The notes beneath the pieces were generated by a model, which was not told the origin of the DNA, did no database searches, and saw only the letters and a list, made by a program, of their open reading frames with translations. 64,000 nucleotides of DNA. Source: Acanthacorydalis orientalis. Lineage: Eukaryota; Arthropoda; Insecta; Megaloptera; Corydalidae. Below, one piece after another: positions 23,889 through 35,974 of this stretch. The translations under genes were made by a program, and so were the position numbers. Where the stretch lies: NCBI GenBank assembly GCA_034766995.1, contig CM068315.1, positions 39,987,818 through 40,051,817 of the forward strand, written 5' to 3'. Numbering within the stretch: the stretch's first letter is position 1; the number at the start of each line of letters is the position of its first letter.

Positions 23889-25142
23889 TAGGAATACAAA
23901 TTAATTTGGTCAGTTTTTATAGAAATTGAATGTTTATTTAGGAAAAAATGGAATTCATTTCATAACTCAGAATATCCTCCATTATTTTATATAACTTTGA
24001 CTCATCTGTCGAATGTAATTGACGAATTTCTTGTTGCAAAAATGATGGCGGGTTTGAGGCAATGAAGTCGTCAATGCATTTTCGGACCTCTTTCACTGTT
24101 TTAAAATCGGTATCAGCTAGATGATGGTTGAGCTTCCGGAATAGATGGTAATCTGACGAGGCTAGATCCGGCGAGGGAGAACTTCCCAGCCCAACGAACA
24201 AATAATGTCTTTCTTCCATTTCGTTACGTGCAGTCTATCGTTGTCATGCTGCAAAATGACTGTCTTAGTTTCCTTGCCAGTGAATGGATTTATTCTCTTT
24301 AATTCGTCACTGAAACGGATGAGCGATTGTTGTTATTGCACTGAATTTACAGTCTGATCAGGTTCGAGCAATTTATAATACAGCACACCCTTAATGTCCC
24401 ACCAAATACACAATAGCACATTTTTGGCGTTAATATTTGGTTTCAAAATCGATGTCGATGGTTCACTGTGTGTAACCCATGTTTTCGGCGCTTAGTATTG
24501 TTGTATAAAACCCATTTTTCATTCTTAAGATTTTATGCAAAAATACTTTCTTTTTAACTTTGTGAACGAGGACATAGCTTTATAGCATCTTCTTTATTTA
24601 TTTTTTAGACTGGGCTCAAGTGGAATCCATTTACCTAACTTTTGATTTTTTCCTAGCCGATATAGACGATAGCAAATTACTTGCTGGGTAACTCTGAGTT
24701 GTTGATCGAGTTCTTGCTCAATCTGAGCGGTGATTTCACTCAACAGCTGCTTAAACTCCTAGTCTTAAAATTTTTTCGATTGTTCGGAACATTTTCGATG
24801 AGAAAGATCAAAATCACCATCCCGAAACCTTTGAAACCATTTTTTGCGTGTTTTATGTATCACAACACCTTCTCACAAAGCTGAACAAATCATTCCTGCG
24901 ACTATGGCAGAATTTTATTTAACTGGAATGCGAAACGTATTTAACACTTAAAATGCTACTTTTCGGACGCCATCGTGTTTAATACTGTTGTGAGATTATG
25001 CCAACTGCTTGGCCAAGGTATATAATATTTTTGAATGTTGAAGTTAGAATTTCAAAAGTCATAAAATGACGAGAAAATATTTTAACTTAAAACAGAGTTA
25101 TGGTTGATTCATTTTAAAGGCACTGAATTAATTTTTACACTA
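23889..25142 (-). mobile_element. Mariner-like element A2, near full length, decayed
   Basis: Left end TAGGAATACAAATTAATTTG; right end, complemented, TTTAGTGTAAAAATTAATTC. At ~1.25 kb it is full mariner size. The - strand transposase remnant includes LASSDYHLFRKLNHHLADTD and KTVKEVRKCIDDFIASNPPS near the C-terminus (24219-23938). The left half complements to further mariner blocks, including an N-terminal LVKSVL/GEFHSD-like region around 24850. The frame is broken repeatedly. Same family as the copy inside FAR intron 2. Confidence 0.8.
23938..24219 (-). pseudogene. Mariner transposase C-terminal fragment (element A2)
   Basis: 93 codons. LASSDYHLF carries the final acidic motif of mariner DDD transposases and is followed by the usual C-terminal ...EVRKCIDDFIASNPPSFLQQ block. 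The upstream part is frameshifted. Confidence 0.75.
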
Positions 25143-26307
25143 AATGTTATACGATATTTTAATATTAATTATTCCAAAAATATATCTCATTTTGTCGAGT
25201 TTCGTGGCTATTTTTATCTGAATATAATAAGTGTAATAAAAATTGAATACAGTAGGAGGATTAAAGAAAATCTCCGTATTTCTGTAATAGTTTATATATA
25301 TATATATATACGAGTATATATATATATAATAATAATAATAATAAATACAAATCAATTGAATTCAGAAATTGATATTTTAAATTGATAAATTGATTTTTTA
25401 TAAGCGTATTTAATTAATATTATTTTTTTAATTTTTATTATAAACAGGCGAACACAGTTTCTTGAAATCGGTGCGGATTGTGTTGAAAAATAAAAATTAA
25501 GATGCTTTGAAGATTAAATAAATACACTTTTTCATTAATTGTAAGGTCTTCTACTTTTGACTTACCTTGATGCATGTATACATATATAAGGTGTTCTGCA
25601 AAAGTATAAACATCATTTTACTTTGCATGCATTTTTACTAAAATAACAATTATGTTGTACATTTTTCACTAACCTATCTGATCACGTGCTTAGTAACGTG
25701 AACGAAATGAACTTTTCAATAAATCTATAAAATATATTGTCTCCTTGATCGTTATTTTATATAAAATGCATTCTGTTAATGTGTTTTTAATATCTCATGT
25801 TCTGTAATTACACTATTGCATTGGGATTTTTATACATACACTCATTAACATATTTATAATTTCATTATTGTTTTTGTATCGGTTTTGTAAGGTGAAGTAC
25901 ATAGAAACAATATATGCAAATATTACAATATTTATATTGTACACTAATAGTGTTTATTTTATTGCCTTTATTGCTGAATAATTACCACTAACTCATATCA
26001 TAAATTATTCTTAATCATGTTTTTCTCATTTGGTTTATGTTTGTTGCATTATTTGTTATTTTTTATTAAATACAATTATTTAAACTTCGTGACGAAATTA
26101 CAGCATACTTCTTATAAGTATTAGTAAGAAGAATTGAATTTACGAATTTGTTTAGATATTATGAACAAAACAACAATTTAATGAGATATAGTATTCTTTG
26201 ATTTATAAAGTACATATTTCTTATATTTTGTTTTTAAATTTGTATTCCATATATGAATATGAAATTCAGAAGAATAAATTATGCCATATATATTTATATA
26301 TAATTAC
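25143..26307. other. AT-rich DNA without recognisable genes
   Basis: Contains a short (TA)n/(AAT)n stretch at 25290-25345. Otherwise nothing that I can support. Confidence 0.5.
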
Positions 26308-27062
26308 TAGGTTGATAGAAAAATAATTTCGGTTGCTGGCCTTCAAATTCGTATAATTTTCTTTTTTTTTTGATTTGATTAGCTGTTTTAAATTATTCAG
26401 AACCGTTTCATGATGACTAACGTCTAACTTTGGTGCAAGCTCTCGAAATGTTATGCGTGGTTCTGATTTATCTAATCCCTTTAGTTGGTCGCTATGAACT
26501 AAAGAAGGACCCGCGCAACTTTCTTCACCTTCAAGGTTCTACGCTTGCACAAAATTTTTGAAACCATATGTTACTTAACAGTACTCACACCAAAAGCATG
26601 GTTTCCCGGTTTTTTGAAAATTTTTCCCGGAACCCAAGCATGGGACATTAATAAAAATCACAAATAACACTACACACAATCCACACACCACAAATGCGGT
26701 TAAATACCAAAATGGTAAGGGCACCGCACAAATGTCAAAAAACATAAGGCCAAACCCGGCCCTGTATTATTTTATCAATAAAATTCATTTTTATTTTATT
26801 TTATTTTATTTTTATTAAAAGCATGGTTTTGTTTATTCACACAAAAAATACTCTTATTTACTTTTTTCCATTTGTAATTCAATAGCGCAACTTGAAATAG
26901 AATGAATGATAAAACTGAAGTCGATGTTGGCAAAATACAGACCGAAAAATATACTTTAAAATGATATTAACATTTAACGCAATGAAATTACACTTTCATT
27001 GAAAAAAATTAAGGTTAGAATTCAAAATACAAAAACCATAATTATTTTCTTACCAACATAAT
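26308..27062 (-). mobile_element. Mariner B deletion derivative, split by a nested retroposon
   Basis: Ends read TAGGTTGATAGAAAAATAAT (left) and, complemented, TATGTTGGTAAGAAAATAAT (right). The interior keeps a piece of the B-family transposase 5' half on the - strand. An unrelated 212-bp sequence sits inside at 26605-26816, flanked by a 13-bp direct repeat. Without it the element is about 530 bp, like the copies at 32.6 and 58.3 kb. Confidence 0.8.
26605..26816 (+). mobile_element. Nested retroposon (LINE/SINE tail) with target-site duplication
   Basis: Flanked by a perfect 13-bp direct repeat, AAAAGCATGGTTT, at 26592-26604 and 26817-26829. Elsewhere in the window the same mariner segment occurs without the insertion. 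The insert ends with AATAAA followed by an (ATTTT)n tail and is less AT-rich at its start (CCCGG, CCCGGCCC). No tRNA-type promoter boxes were found, so a truncated LINE 3' end seems more likely than a SINE. Confidence 0.75.
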
Positions 27063-28160
27063 ATTATATGAAATAGTATATATATATATATATATATATA
27101 AATAATTATTTCTCAGTATTGACTTTTACATTAAAACGTGCCTTTAAATTTTCTTAATTACAAATAAATGTTATGAGTTGAAGAAGAAATCAATATGAAA
27201 CTACTGAGCCAATAATTTATTATATAAGAAAATATTTCTATCTACTTCGTGATAATATTTGTATTATCATAAAGTAGACGGAAATACTTTCTTACATAAT
27301 TATTATTTTCGCATTGGTTCCATTTTGATATTCCTGAAACCTTTAAAAGAATTTCGTCTTTAAAAAATATGAAATAATCGTTGGGCATTTCAAATTATTT
27401 GTACTAAATGTACTAAATATCTGAATGTGAGATACATTAGTAATATTTAATAAATGAAGAGTTTATAATACTGAATTATTTATTAAAAATCTGCACTGAA
27501 TTGAAAATCGTTTCAATTCTTTTTATTATCATGGTTTTGATCCATAGTGCCGAAATATTTTCACAAAATAGGTTGTTTTTTCAATTTTATTTGTGGAAAT
27601 ATTCAATTTTTATTTATGCACGAATATCAAGAAATAAAATGGTTTGTTCTTCATTATATTGTGGTTCGGGTCACAGGAAATAGTCAAATTTATACGAATA
27701 TTTTAATACAAAAGTATTGAACAGTATTCACTATTGTTAATTGTATTATACTGATTAATTTTCTAAAGTTATGTACGTTATGTTTAATTAAATCGAATGT
27801 ATAAGAATGACCTTAGGCGAGGTTTTTGGCATTATATCTTGTCCGATCAAATGAGTTCAAGTATTTTTAATTTTCAACAGTGTTACCAGTTATACATTTT
27901 AATAATTTTGTGCGTTATAGTGTTGCACTATATATTTGTTAACAGCTCAATTAGGTTTACTTAAGGCTATGTCTAGTTTATCATGAGTCATTTAAAGTTG
28001 ATGAATATTTTAAACACGGTGTTTCAGTACTAAATGCCCCCCCCCCCCTTGAGCATTCGTTGGTCACAGATCAGATCTGTCGGTTTATGATTTCTCTCTC
28101 TGAGGATTTTTGAAAAAGTAAACATTTTGAAACACTTCTGTTAGATTTAAACACGTAAGA
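27063..28160. other. AT-rich non-coding DNA with a C11 run
   Basis: No gene seen. A homopolymer of 11 C at about 28037-28047 stands out in this composition. (TA)n at 27078-27100. Confidence 0.5.
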
Positions 28161-28268
28161 CAGTGGTGTCAAACTCATATTTGAACATCAGCCATGTTAG
28201 TGCCTTGTTCGGGTGTTCTTAGTTTATACTAAATTCTGTTGAGAATGTAGCATTACTGTGTCATTGAG

Positions 28269-28270
<2 letters not shown>
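28161..28270. mobile_element. Possible hAT-type transposon end
   Basis: CAGTGGTGTCAAACTCATAT resembles the terminal repeat CAGNGGTGTCAAACTCA of widespread hAT elements. Only one end is visible. The segment stops at a (TA)n array (28271-28316). No transposase frame is present. Confidence 0.35.
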
Positions 28271-28320
<50 letters not shown>

Positions 28321-28556
28321 ATATGCTATAACATTTTTTAATATTTTAAAAAATTAAGTAAATAGTAGATATGGTCATTGAATTTAAATTATTGAGACCG
28401 CTTTTGAATTCTTCATTATATGACCCATATATTTTTTACGTAGATTGTTTGAAGTTAAATTCTGATTTAATCGTCAACTATTGAACTCTATCAATAGGTA
28501 CAAAGAACTCAAAAGTGGGCCAATGATACAAAAGTATCCAGCAGATAAACGATAAC

Positions 28557-28788
28557 AATATAGTTTAAACGCTGTGGTTAAATTCACTTTTACAATTGCA
28601 TTCCTTTCTCATTTCACAAACCACAAATAAATTTTTTGATCGAAAATGTTCAATAAATGATTATTAATCATTTTTGATTGTTTCTTATGCGCACTTCGAT
28701 GGAAATACCATCTTCAGAGCGCTAATGTACTGAAAAATTAAAAAGAATTCATTTGTGATAGTGAATTTATCCATAGAACTGTGTTGTG
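28557..28788. repeat. Fold-back repeat family E, copy with shortened right arm
   Basis: Left arm: AATTCACTTTTACAATTGCA, CACAAACCACAAATAAATTT, TTGATCGAAAATGTTCAATA and ATCATTTTTGATTGTTTCTT. Centre: GCGCTAATGTACTGAAAAA. Right end GAATTCATTTGTGATAGTGA then AGAACTGTGTTGT, the complement of the left arm's outer part. It directly abuts mariner B at 28794. Confidence 0.7.
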
Positions 28789-28793
28789 AAGTA

Positions 28794-29344
28794 TTACGTT
28801 GGTAGAAAAATAACTGCGTTTTTTATTTTCTGAATTCTAACATGAATTTTTTCAATCAAAGTGTCATTTCATCGTATTAATATCATTTTAAAGTGCATTT
28901 TTCGGTCTGCATTTTGGTAATATCGACTTTGGTTTTATTATTAATTTTGCTTCAAATTGGAGTATTGAATTAAAGATGGAAGAGAAGCAAATAAGAGTAT
29001 TTTTTGTATGAGTTCAAAATGGGGGGTAAAGCAGCAGAATCTGCTTTAAAACTAAACGAGGCTTTTGATGTCGGTACTATTAAGGAATGTCCGGTCCAAT
29101 GGTGGTTTCAAACATTTCGTGCTGGGGACGAGAGCCTTGAAGGCCGCGGGCGTCCTTCTTCAATTCATAACGATCAACTGAAGGCATTAGTTGAATCAGA
29201 ACCACGTATAATAATTTGAGAGCTTACACAAAAGTGTTAGGTTTTAGCCATCCAACAGTTCTGGATCACTTAAAACACATAGGAAAATCAAAAAATCTTG
29301 ACAAATGAGTGCATAAACCGTAATTATTTTTCTACCAACTTCAT
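28794..29344 (+). mobile_element. Mariner B, internally deleted copy with N-terminal transposase remnant
   Basis: Ends TTACGTTGGTAGAAAAATAA and, complemented, TATGAAGTTGGTAGAAAAAT. The + strand encodes most of the N-terminal HTH half (KMGGKAAESALKLNEAFDVG, VQWWFQTFRAGDESLEGRGR, NDQLKALVESEPR) and part of the second HTH. The sequence then jumps to the 3' terminus. The catalytic domain is deleted. Its deletion junction differs from that of the other short B copies. Confidence 0.85.
29004..29219 (+). pseudogene. Mariner transposase N-terminal fragment (element B)
   Basis: 71 codons with the Mos1-type HTH. The motif order KAAE...FDVGTI...VQWWF...GDESLEG.GRPS...NDQLKALVE is that of the cecropia/Hsmar1-like mariner group. 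It ends at a stop before the second HTH is complete. Confidence 0.8.
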
Positions 29345-29975
29345 AGTTATACAATTTGAAATAAATTTCAGGAGTGAGAAAATAAATTATGACTTAAATA
29401 TTTTTAATAAAGCCGAATCAAAATTGTTTCTAAAAAAGTTGAGTGCTATTGAAATCAAGTTAATTACAATATTTTTTTTGAAACTTTACATATTATCTTT
29501 GCTTTCGATTCACATCGAAGTCGTTCATTGATCATTACTTTGAATTGGCCTTCAAAATTAAGTATTTCAGTATATTCTGTTTAACAAATTCAAAAAGATT
29601 TACATAAAGCAATTGTGTCTATATGTGTTTCAATTTCAGGAAGTTTACAAAAACACTATGAATTCATAACATTTAAAAAAAAAATAGTATATTACTTTTC
29701 TAAAAAAACGTATTTTTTATGAACAACCAACATCAAGTATTTATTTTAGATAGGTATATGATTTTCACACGTTATTAGTATATATTTGAATTCAATATTT
29801 GTATATCCATATTATTTATTTTAAATACACATCATTTAGATTCTTCATACTGTGCGTTTACAAATAAATTAATAGCGTTTTTGTGTAGTGCTTTGTCGTC
29901 ATTTTTGAACTTGATGTTGAAATAATGTATTCAGAAAATGACAATGCACTTCATTTAGACACTGAATACATACAT

Positions 29976-29977
29976 AT

Positions 29978-30034
<57 letters not shown>

Positions 30035-30035
30035 C

Positions 30036-30081
<46 letters not shown>
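29976..30081. repeat. (TA)n array
   Basis: Nearly pure TA with ACAT interruptions. Confidence 0.95.
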
Positions 30082-30084
<3 letters not shown>

Positions 30085-30630
30085 CATATGTATATGCGTA
30101 TTAATATGTGCATAAGTTAACAAATTAACCTTAGTTCAAGTTAGTGTATATAACAAATAATTAAACATATTTTATATTACATTTTCATAGTGATTAATTA
30201 GTTAAGGAAACTTCACTATACTGTCAGACCTTTTCAGAGTATGAAAGAGAATTTGAACATTTTTATTTTTAAATGAAAATCTGCATTGAATAATTACATT
30301 TTTGTAATAGAAATTTAATATGTAATTGAAAATTTCTAATAATACAGATAAAAAATAAAATTGTATCATTAGATAGATTTTTAATTTCAAACTATATCAA
30401 ATAATATGTAACTGAATGATTGAGATATAGGCGAGGACTACTAACGATTTCAGGGATTATGGATTATGTATTATCTAAATATGTTATACAATATAATTAC
30501 GAGACATAAATATATATTCAATGTAGATATTCAAAAGAGAAGGTTGCAAAAAACTAACCTACTGTATCTATAATAATATCTCTATATCTATATCCTAACT
30601 ATGTCTATACCTATGTGTCTCTCTCTTTCT

Positions 30631-30631
<1 letters not shown>

Positions 30632-30665
<34 letters not shown>

Positions 30666-30682
30666 GTGTGTATGTGTGTGTA
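30632..30682. repeat. (TA)n(GT)n microsatellite
   Basis: A TA run followed by TGTGTATGTGTGTG, preceded by CTCTCTCT. Confidence 0.85.
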
Positions 30683-30791
30683 ATAAATATACAGTTGACA
30701 TAACTGTAACATATTTAATATATAACGGGCACTAATGAACTTAACTGTCAACGCGCCCCCGTGCTCCAAATATCTGTATCTTCAATATATA

Positions 30792-31010
30792 TCAGGTGTT
30801 AAAGTTAATTCGGTGCTTTTAAATTGATTCAATCATAATTCTGTTTGAAATTAAAATATTTCTCGTCATTTTATGATTTTGAAGTGTCAACTTTAACATT
30901 TAAAAACACTATCTATCTTGAACACGTAGTTGGTATAACCTCACAAAATAATACTGAATACAATGGCGTCCGAAAAGCAGCATCTCCGACATTCCATGCA
31001 TTTTTATGCA
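30792..31010 (+). mobile_element. Mariner A 5' end fragment
   Basis: Begins with the family A terminus (AGGTGTTAAAGTTAATTCGG, then GCTTTTAAATTGATTCAATC). It continues through the family 5' UTR (ATTTCTCGTCATTTTATGAT) to GCGTCCGAAAAGCAGCAT, where the transposase would begin. Nothing recognisable follows, so the rest was lost. Confidence 0.75.
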
Positions 31011-32575
31011 TTATTATTAATTATTAGGGTTTTTGAAATAATTATTTTCTTTATTAAAAAAAGGATTTCAAAAATTAATAACATTTTAAAAAAGATACAA
31101 CGTTTTTCACCTAATGAACTAAATTTCCTTTATTTTTAAGTAAGTTAATTTCCTTAATTATTAAAAATTCGTCTATTTAATTTTTTAATTTATTTTGAGA
31201 CTTTAATTTTTAAATATGTTCTTCTCTGAATAAAAATTAACATGCATACAAGGCCCCGGCTTTGAGTTCGCGATATATTGGTCAAAAGTTGAACATACTA
31301 GCCAATCACTATTGGTATTGGAAAATATCTTTGATTACTTCTAATTATATTTCTAGTTATCTATATTATTATATTATACACTAAAATTATTTTTGAATTA
31401 TATTTGTAAACGTGTGACCTTCGTTCATAGAACAAATAATACGTTTTAAATTATAATACAATATTTATTTGAAGGTTCATTGATATATAATATTAAAACA
31501 TAATTAGAATTCTTGATTTGCTTTCTAATTGAACTTGATAGAAATAGTATATTCAGTTTTTTTAATGCCTGTCAAGTTTGAACGTCATTTGAAATATGTA
31601 AAATCTGATTAAATCGTTTGGAAATTAAAAGAAATAAAAATATTAAACGAATTTTAGTAAGATAGTAGTACAGTCATCAACAAAAACTAGTTTAAATAAA
31701 ATTGTAACAAAAACAGTTCGATTTAAATTAATTTTTGTCGATAAAACTCAACATAATTTATCAATATATTAATTATTCGATTTAATAGTCAGTAAAAAGT
31801 CCATGTATGCTGTAAATATTTTAATAAACATTTCAAATTTAAGGTCGAGTAAATAAGTTTCGAGGCTTAACATTTAAAACTTTTTTTTTAATACTACAGA
31901 TATTCACAATTTATTAATTTCCAAAATAATCATTCCACAACTCCGACACTGAGTTCTACGTCTTTACATTACTGAAAGAAATTTTAAAATGTTTTAATAG
32001 AAATAACTTAATATTTATTACATGGACGATTTATTAACATTAACTTATGAATAATACTTTCCTTCCAAACTTTAATTTTGGAAATATTCAAAAGTTGGGT
32101 GGTACCAAATCAGAGAGAGTAAGATAACTAGTCTATCGTAAGAATTGTTTTTTTTACTAAAAATTCAAATATTCTAAATAAAATGGTGAAAAAACAATAA
32201 GTGATATAATTCATTCACTTCATTTGGTAGCTGTCTTGCTAGCTTTTTCAAATCCTTATAGAACAGTTGATTGATAATTGTTCCTTAAGATACATATTCA
32301 TTATGGTTGATATCTCGAATATAAGAAAAATAAATTAGAATTGATTCAGACTTGAAGATTTGTGGATTATTTGACTTCAGTAAATTTTCTCACTTTTATT
32401 CCATAGATTGACGTTTCGTTTCGGAATTATCGTACTGAGATCATTAAGTTCTTTAAAAATGTTTTCTTTCATGCCTCTCAAAGGTCTATATACAAATTAA
32501 GTCGTTGAAAAAGACACAGAATTTTAACGAGCTGCCATTTAATGATTGTTGACTGTATGTTATCTAGGTTTATTA
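31011..32575. other. AT-rich DNA without recognisable genes
   Basis: No long reading frame, tRNA or transposase relic seen. Confidence 0.5.
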
Positions 32576-33117
32576 TTAAGTTGGTAGGAAAATAATTGCA
32601 GTTTATGACCTTGAAATGCATATAAATTTTTCTCTTTGATTTTCCTAGCTGTGTTAAGTGGTTCAGAACTGTTGGATGAATAACATCTAATTTTTATGCA
32701 AGCTCTCAAATTATTGTACGTGGTTTGGTTCAACCAATGTCTTCAGTAGATCGTTATGAACTGAAGAAGGCTCTTGTACCCAGCACGAAATTTTTGGATC
32801 CACCATTGGACCGGACGTTCCTTAATAGTATTCACATCAAAAGCCTCGTTTAGTTAACGAGCAGTTCCTGCTGCTTCACCACCAGTTTTGAACTCATGCA
32901 AACATTGTTCTTATTTGCTTATTTTCTATCTTTGATTCAATACTCTAATTTGAAGCAAAATTAATAATAAAACCGAAGTCGATGTTACTAAAATAAATAC
33001 CGAAAATGCACTTTAAAATGATATTAATATGAATACGAAGAAATGATACTTTCATTGAAAAAAAATAAGGTTAGAATTTAGAAAATAAAAACCGCAATTA
33101 TTTTCCTACCAACCTAA
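32576..33117 (-). mobile_element. Mariner B deletion derivative
   Basis: 542 bp with ends TTAAGTTGGTAGGAAAATAA and, complemented, TTAGGTTGGTAGGAAAATAA. The interior on the - strand keeps the B 5' UTR and N-terminal HTH half, broken by stops. It then joins a 3' segment (TTTATGACCTTGAAATGCAT) that is shared with the copies at 26.3, 58.3 and 63.4 kb. Confidence 0.85.
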
Positions 33118-33244
33118 TATGATTGTTTTGTATGGGATCATCAGATATTCTTCCAAGTAGTACTGTTATCAGATTATTAAATGTAAAATAAAAAACGCCC
33201 CAAATTTATTTGTTCTGCCTTGTATTAAAGATATACTCGACTTA

Positions 33245-33607
33245 CAAAATGTAATACATGTTTCACAAATACTTTTTTGTTTTGCTTACAAATCATAACT
33301 TTTCCTCTGATCAAAAATGTTTAATAACCAATTATTGATCATTTTTGATTGTTGCTTATTTGCATTTCGTTGGCAATTTCATCATCCAAGCACTAAAGCA
33401 CAGATAGTGGTTTACGTATGGAAAAAAAGATATTCCTCTACTTTAGAGCTCTGAGCATAATGGCATGGTATACGAAATGGGAATAAAAAAATAAAATTGA
33501 TTAATGTCAATTATAGAACATTTTTAATGAGATTTTTTTATAGTTCGTGACAAAAAAAATATTTGTCGAAGTAAATTTATCCATAGGGTAAAAAAAATAG
33601 TGTGACT
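33245..33607. repeat. Fold-back repeat family E, two-armed copy
   Basis: Left arm contains CTGATCAAAAATGTTTAATA, ATTATTGATCATTTTTGATT and GTTGCTTATTTGCATTTCG. Right arm contains GAGCTCTGAGCATAATGGCA, then TCAATTATAGAACATTTTTA and a decayed outer part. The arms are inverted copies with a short centre. Confidence 0.65.
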
Positions 33608-33760
33608 TAATAAACGATTTTTCTCCCAGTAATGTTAAAAAAAATATGTATGAATTTCTATTTTAACTGTTTTTAATTTAATTGAATACAAATATTTATT
33701 TTGATAATAAAATATCTTTTTATTTTTTATTCTTGTTTCGTTTAATCCTTTGTTAAATAA

Positions 33761-33763
<3 letters not shown>

Positions 33764-33796
<33 letters not shown>

Positions 33797-33797
33797 G
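33764..33797. repeat. (TC)n(TA)n microsatellite
   Basis: CTCTCTCT run passing into TATATATATA. Confidence 0.9.
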
Positions 33798-34224
33798 ACC
33801 ATCAGTTATTTCATATATACAGTCTCCAAATTGTTGTCAAGGATTAAAAAATCGTATCCTTCTTTTAAATATTTTTTTGTAGTTTTAAATCATATTTTGA
33901 ATAGACATGTTATGTTAAAATTATCAAATTTTGTTTCGAAAATCGATCATCATTTATATTAATTTAACGAGCATATATAAAAAATTAGAACTGGTGATTC
34001 TAAGGAGTTAAAAATTTAATGACATTAATCAGAAGAAATGCACCTGATTTCCATTACAGTTTAGTTCGATATTACGTTCGAAAGGATCATTGGACCAATA
34101 TTTCTTTGATAATGAATATGGCAATTCTATGACCTTATATGTCAACCGATATCGGTCAATGATTAAAAACTTTCACTATTATACTTAGCTTTAATAATGA
34201 ATTCAATGAATAAATAAACAGTTT

Positions 34225-34420
34225 CAACGGACTTTTTGCAAGTTTTTAAGAAATCGCAGTTAATGAAACCCCTTACATCACTTTTACACTAATTATTGTT
34301 GAAAATTATGAGAAGTCAAGGTCAACGGACATTTTGTAAGTTTTTAAGAAATCGCAGTTAATGAAACTCCTTACATCACTTTTATAATAATTATTATTGA
34401 AAATTATGAGAGGTCAGGGT
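34225..34420. repeat. 98-bp tandem duplication
   Basis: Units at 34225-34322 and 34323-34420, both starting CAACGGAC and containing TTTTTAAGAAATCGCAGTTA, with about ten substitutions and no length difference. Non-coding. Confidence 0.9.
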
Positions 34421-35172
34421 CGGCTAACTAATATTTTACAGAAGGTCCAAAATAATGAAGACAGAATATATATATATTCTAAATATTCATTACTTAATAT
34501 ACACTTTTTTTTCTTTTCAAAATTTCGCCATACCATCAAATTTTAGTTAAACAAACAAAAAACGTGAATCCAGTGCGTAACAGCCATGTGTTTACATATT
34601 TTTGCATAAAATAATCATTGATATACATATCATAAACATTGATCATTGTAACCTTACCATGGAGTAGTCAAATTACTAATATTTTATTCAAGGAATTGTA
34701 ATTTTTTTATATAGATTTTCCTGATTACAAAATTATTATGTCGTAAATGTTTTTAATCTAATATTTTTTTCTTTTAAATATAATACATTCTATTATCAAG
34801 TATATATTTGTTTGTATGATTATTTAAGTAATATTGAATAAGTAATACACTTTTCATACCATACATAGTACAAAAAAATATGAATAAAATAATCAAATCG
34901 CTAGTTTTTCCACTTACTAAAATATCGCTAGTTTTTGAAGTACACGAATTTAAATAGTACTTAGAAATATTTTTTTTTCTAAATAAAACAGATTGAATAT
35001 TATTTTGTATTTACTTTGGTTTTTGTACATAGAGATATAAATAACAGTATTTGATTTGTATGTGGAAAAGTGACGAACAAATTTATATAATTGTACAAGA
35101 TATTTAGTTGTTTAAGACTTGAACAGTACTCTCGATATTGTGTATGATCACAAATTGTATTTAAAAGCCATT

Positions 35173-35223
35173 AGCAGGTGTCTATGGATTTTTTTTTTAA
35201 AAAAAACTCCATAGACACCAGCT
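35173..35223. repeat. 51-bp snap-back palindrome
   Basis: GGTGTCTATGGA ... TCCATAGACACC around a T-run/A-run centre, with AGC/GCT outer pairs. It would form a long hairpin in single-stranded DNA or RNA. Confidence 0.8.
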
Positions 35224-35496
35224 ATGTATTTTTATCTGTAGAACCAATTTGTTAAAATATTGATTATTTTTTTTATATATTAAAAACAATTAATCAGAAT
35301 GATATTGTTCGTTGTATGTATATGTCAAAGGATTAGTTTATTTATAAGTTAATGGACGGCTACATAAAAGATTTAATAATTGTTTACGCGTGATGGATAT
35401 CGATTATTTCGTTTGATATGTTTTTATAAAATATTTGAAATAAGTTTGCAAGACATGCGAATCCAAGCCACATATTTAAACATAATATAGTTTTTA

Positions 35497-35756
35497 TCGT
35501 TGGCTAAATTCATTCTCATAAGTTAGTTTTTTATTCCTCGAAAACTACAAAACACCTAATCAAAAATATTCAATAATTAATTATCGATTATTTTTGATTG
35601 TTACTAATATATATTTCTATGGCAGTTATCATTTTCAAGAGCACTACGCTGCAGAAAAAAGTATTTCTGACAAAGAAATATGAAATTAAGGTTAAAATGA
35701 TTTTTTATGCAGTGGTAGTTCATTAAAATTATTATAGGGATCAGAGTAGCATTTGA
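35497..35756. repeat. Fold-back repeat family E, partial copy
   Basis: Contains AATTCATTCTCATAAGTTAG, then AACTACAAAACACCTAATCA, AATTAATTATCGATTATTTT and TGATTGTTAC, and CACTACGCTGCAGAAAAA. The right half is strongly decayed. Confidence 0.55.
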
Positions 35757-35974
35757 CCAGAAATTAATTAGAATAATACCTGAGTTTTTTAACTATTTCA
35801 TAGGATATTTAATTATGTTTTTTGATACATCAACAACAAACGATCTGTATCTGATATGTAAACAAACAAATTTAATGTACTGTTAAATAAATAATGTACA
35901 CGAGTGGTCGATTTTTTTAAATGATGAAGATAGTGAAATTTTTGTTAGAAAGCAAATATTCTTATTACAAGTAG

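Noticed and set aside
28021..28060. C11 run as a telomeric or G-quadruplex feature
   Set aside because: A single homopolymer run with no repeat period; most likely simple slippage or a sequencing-sensitive site.
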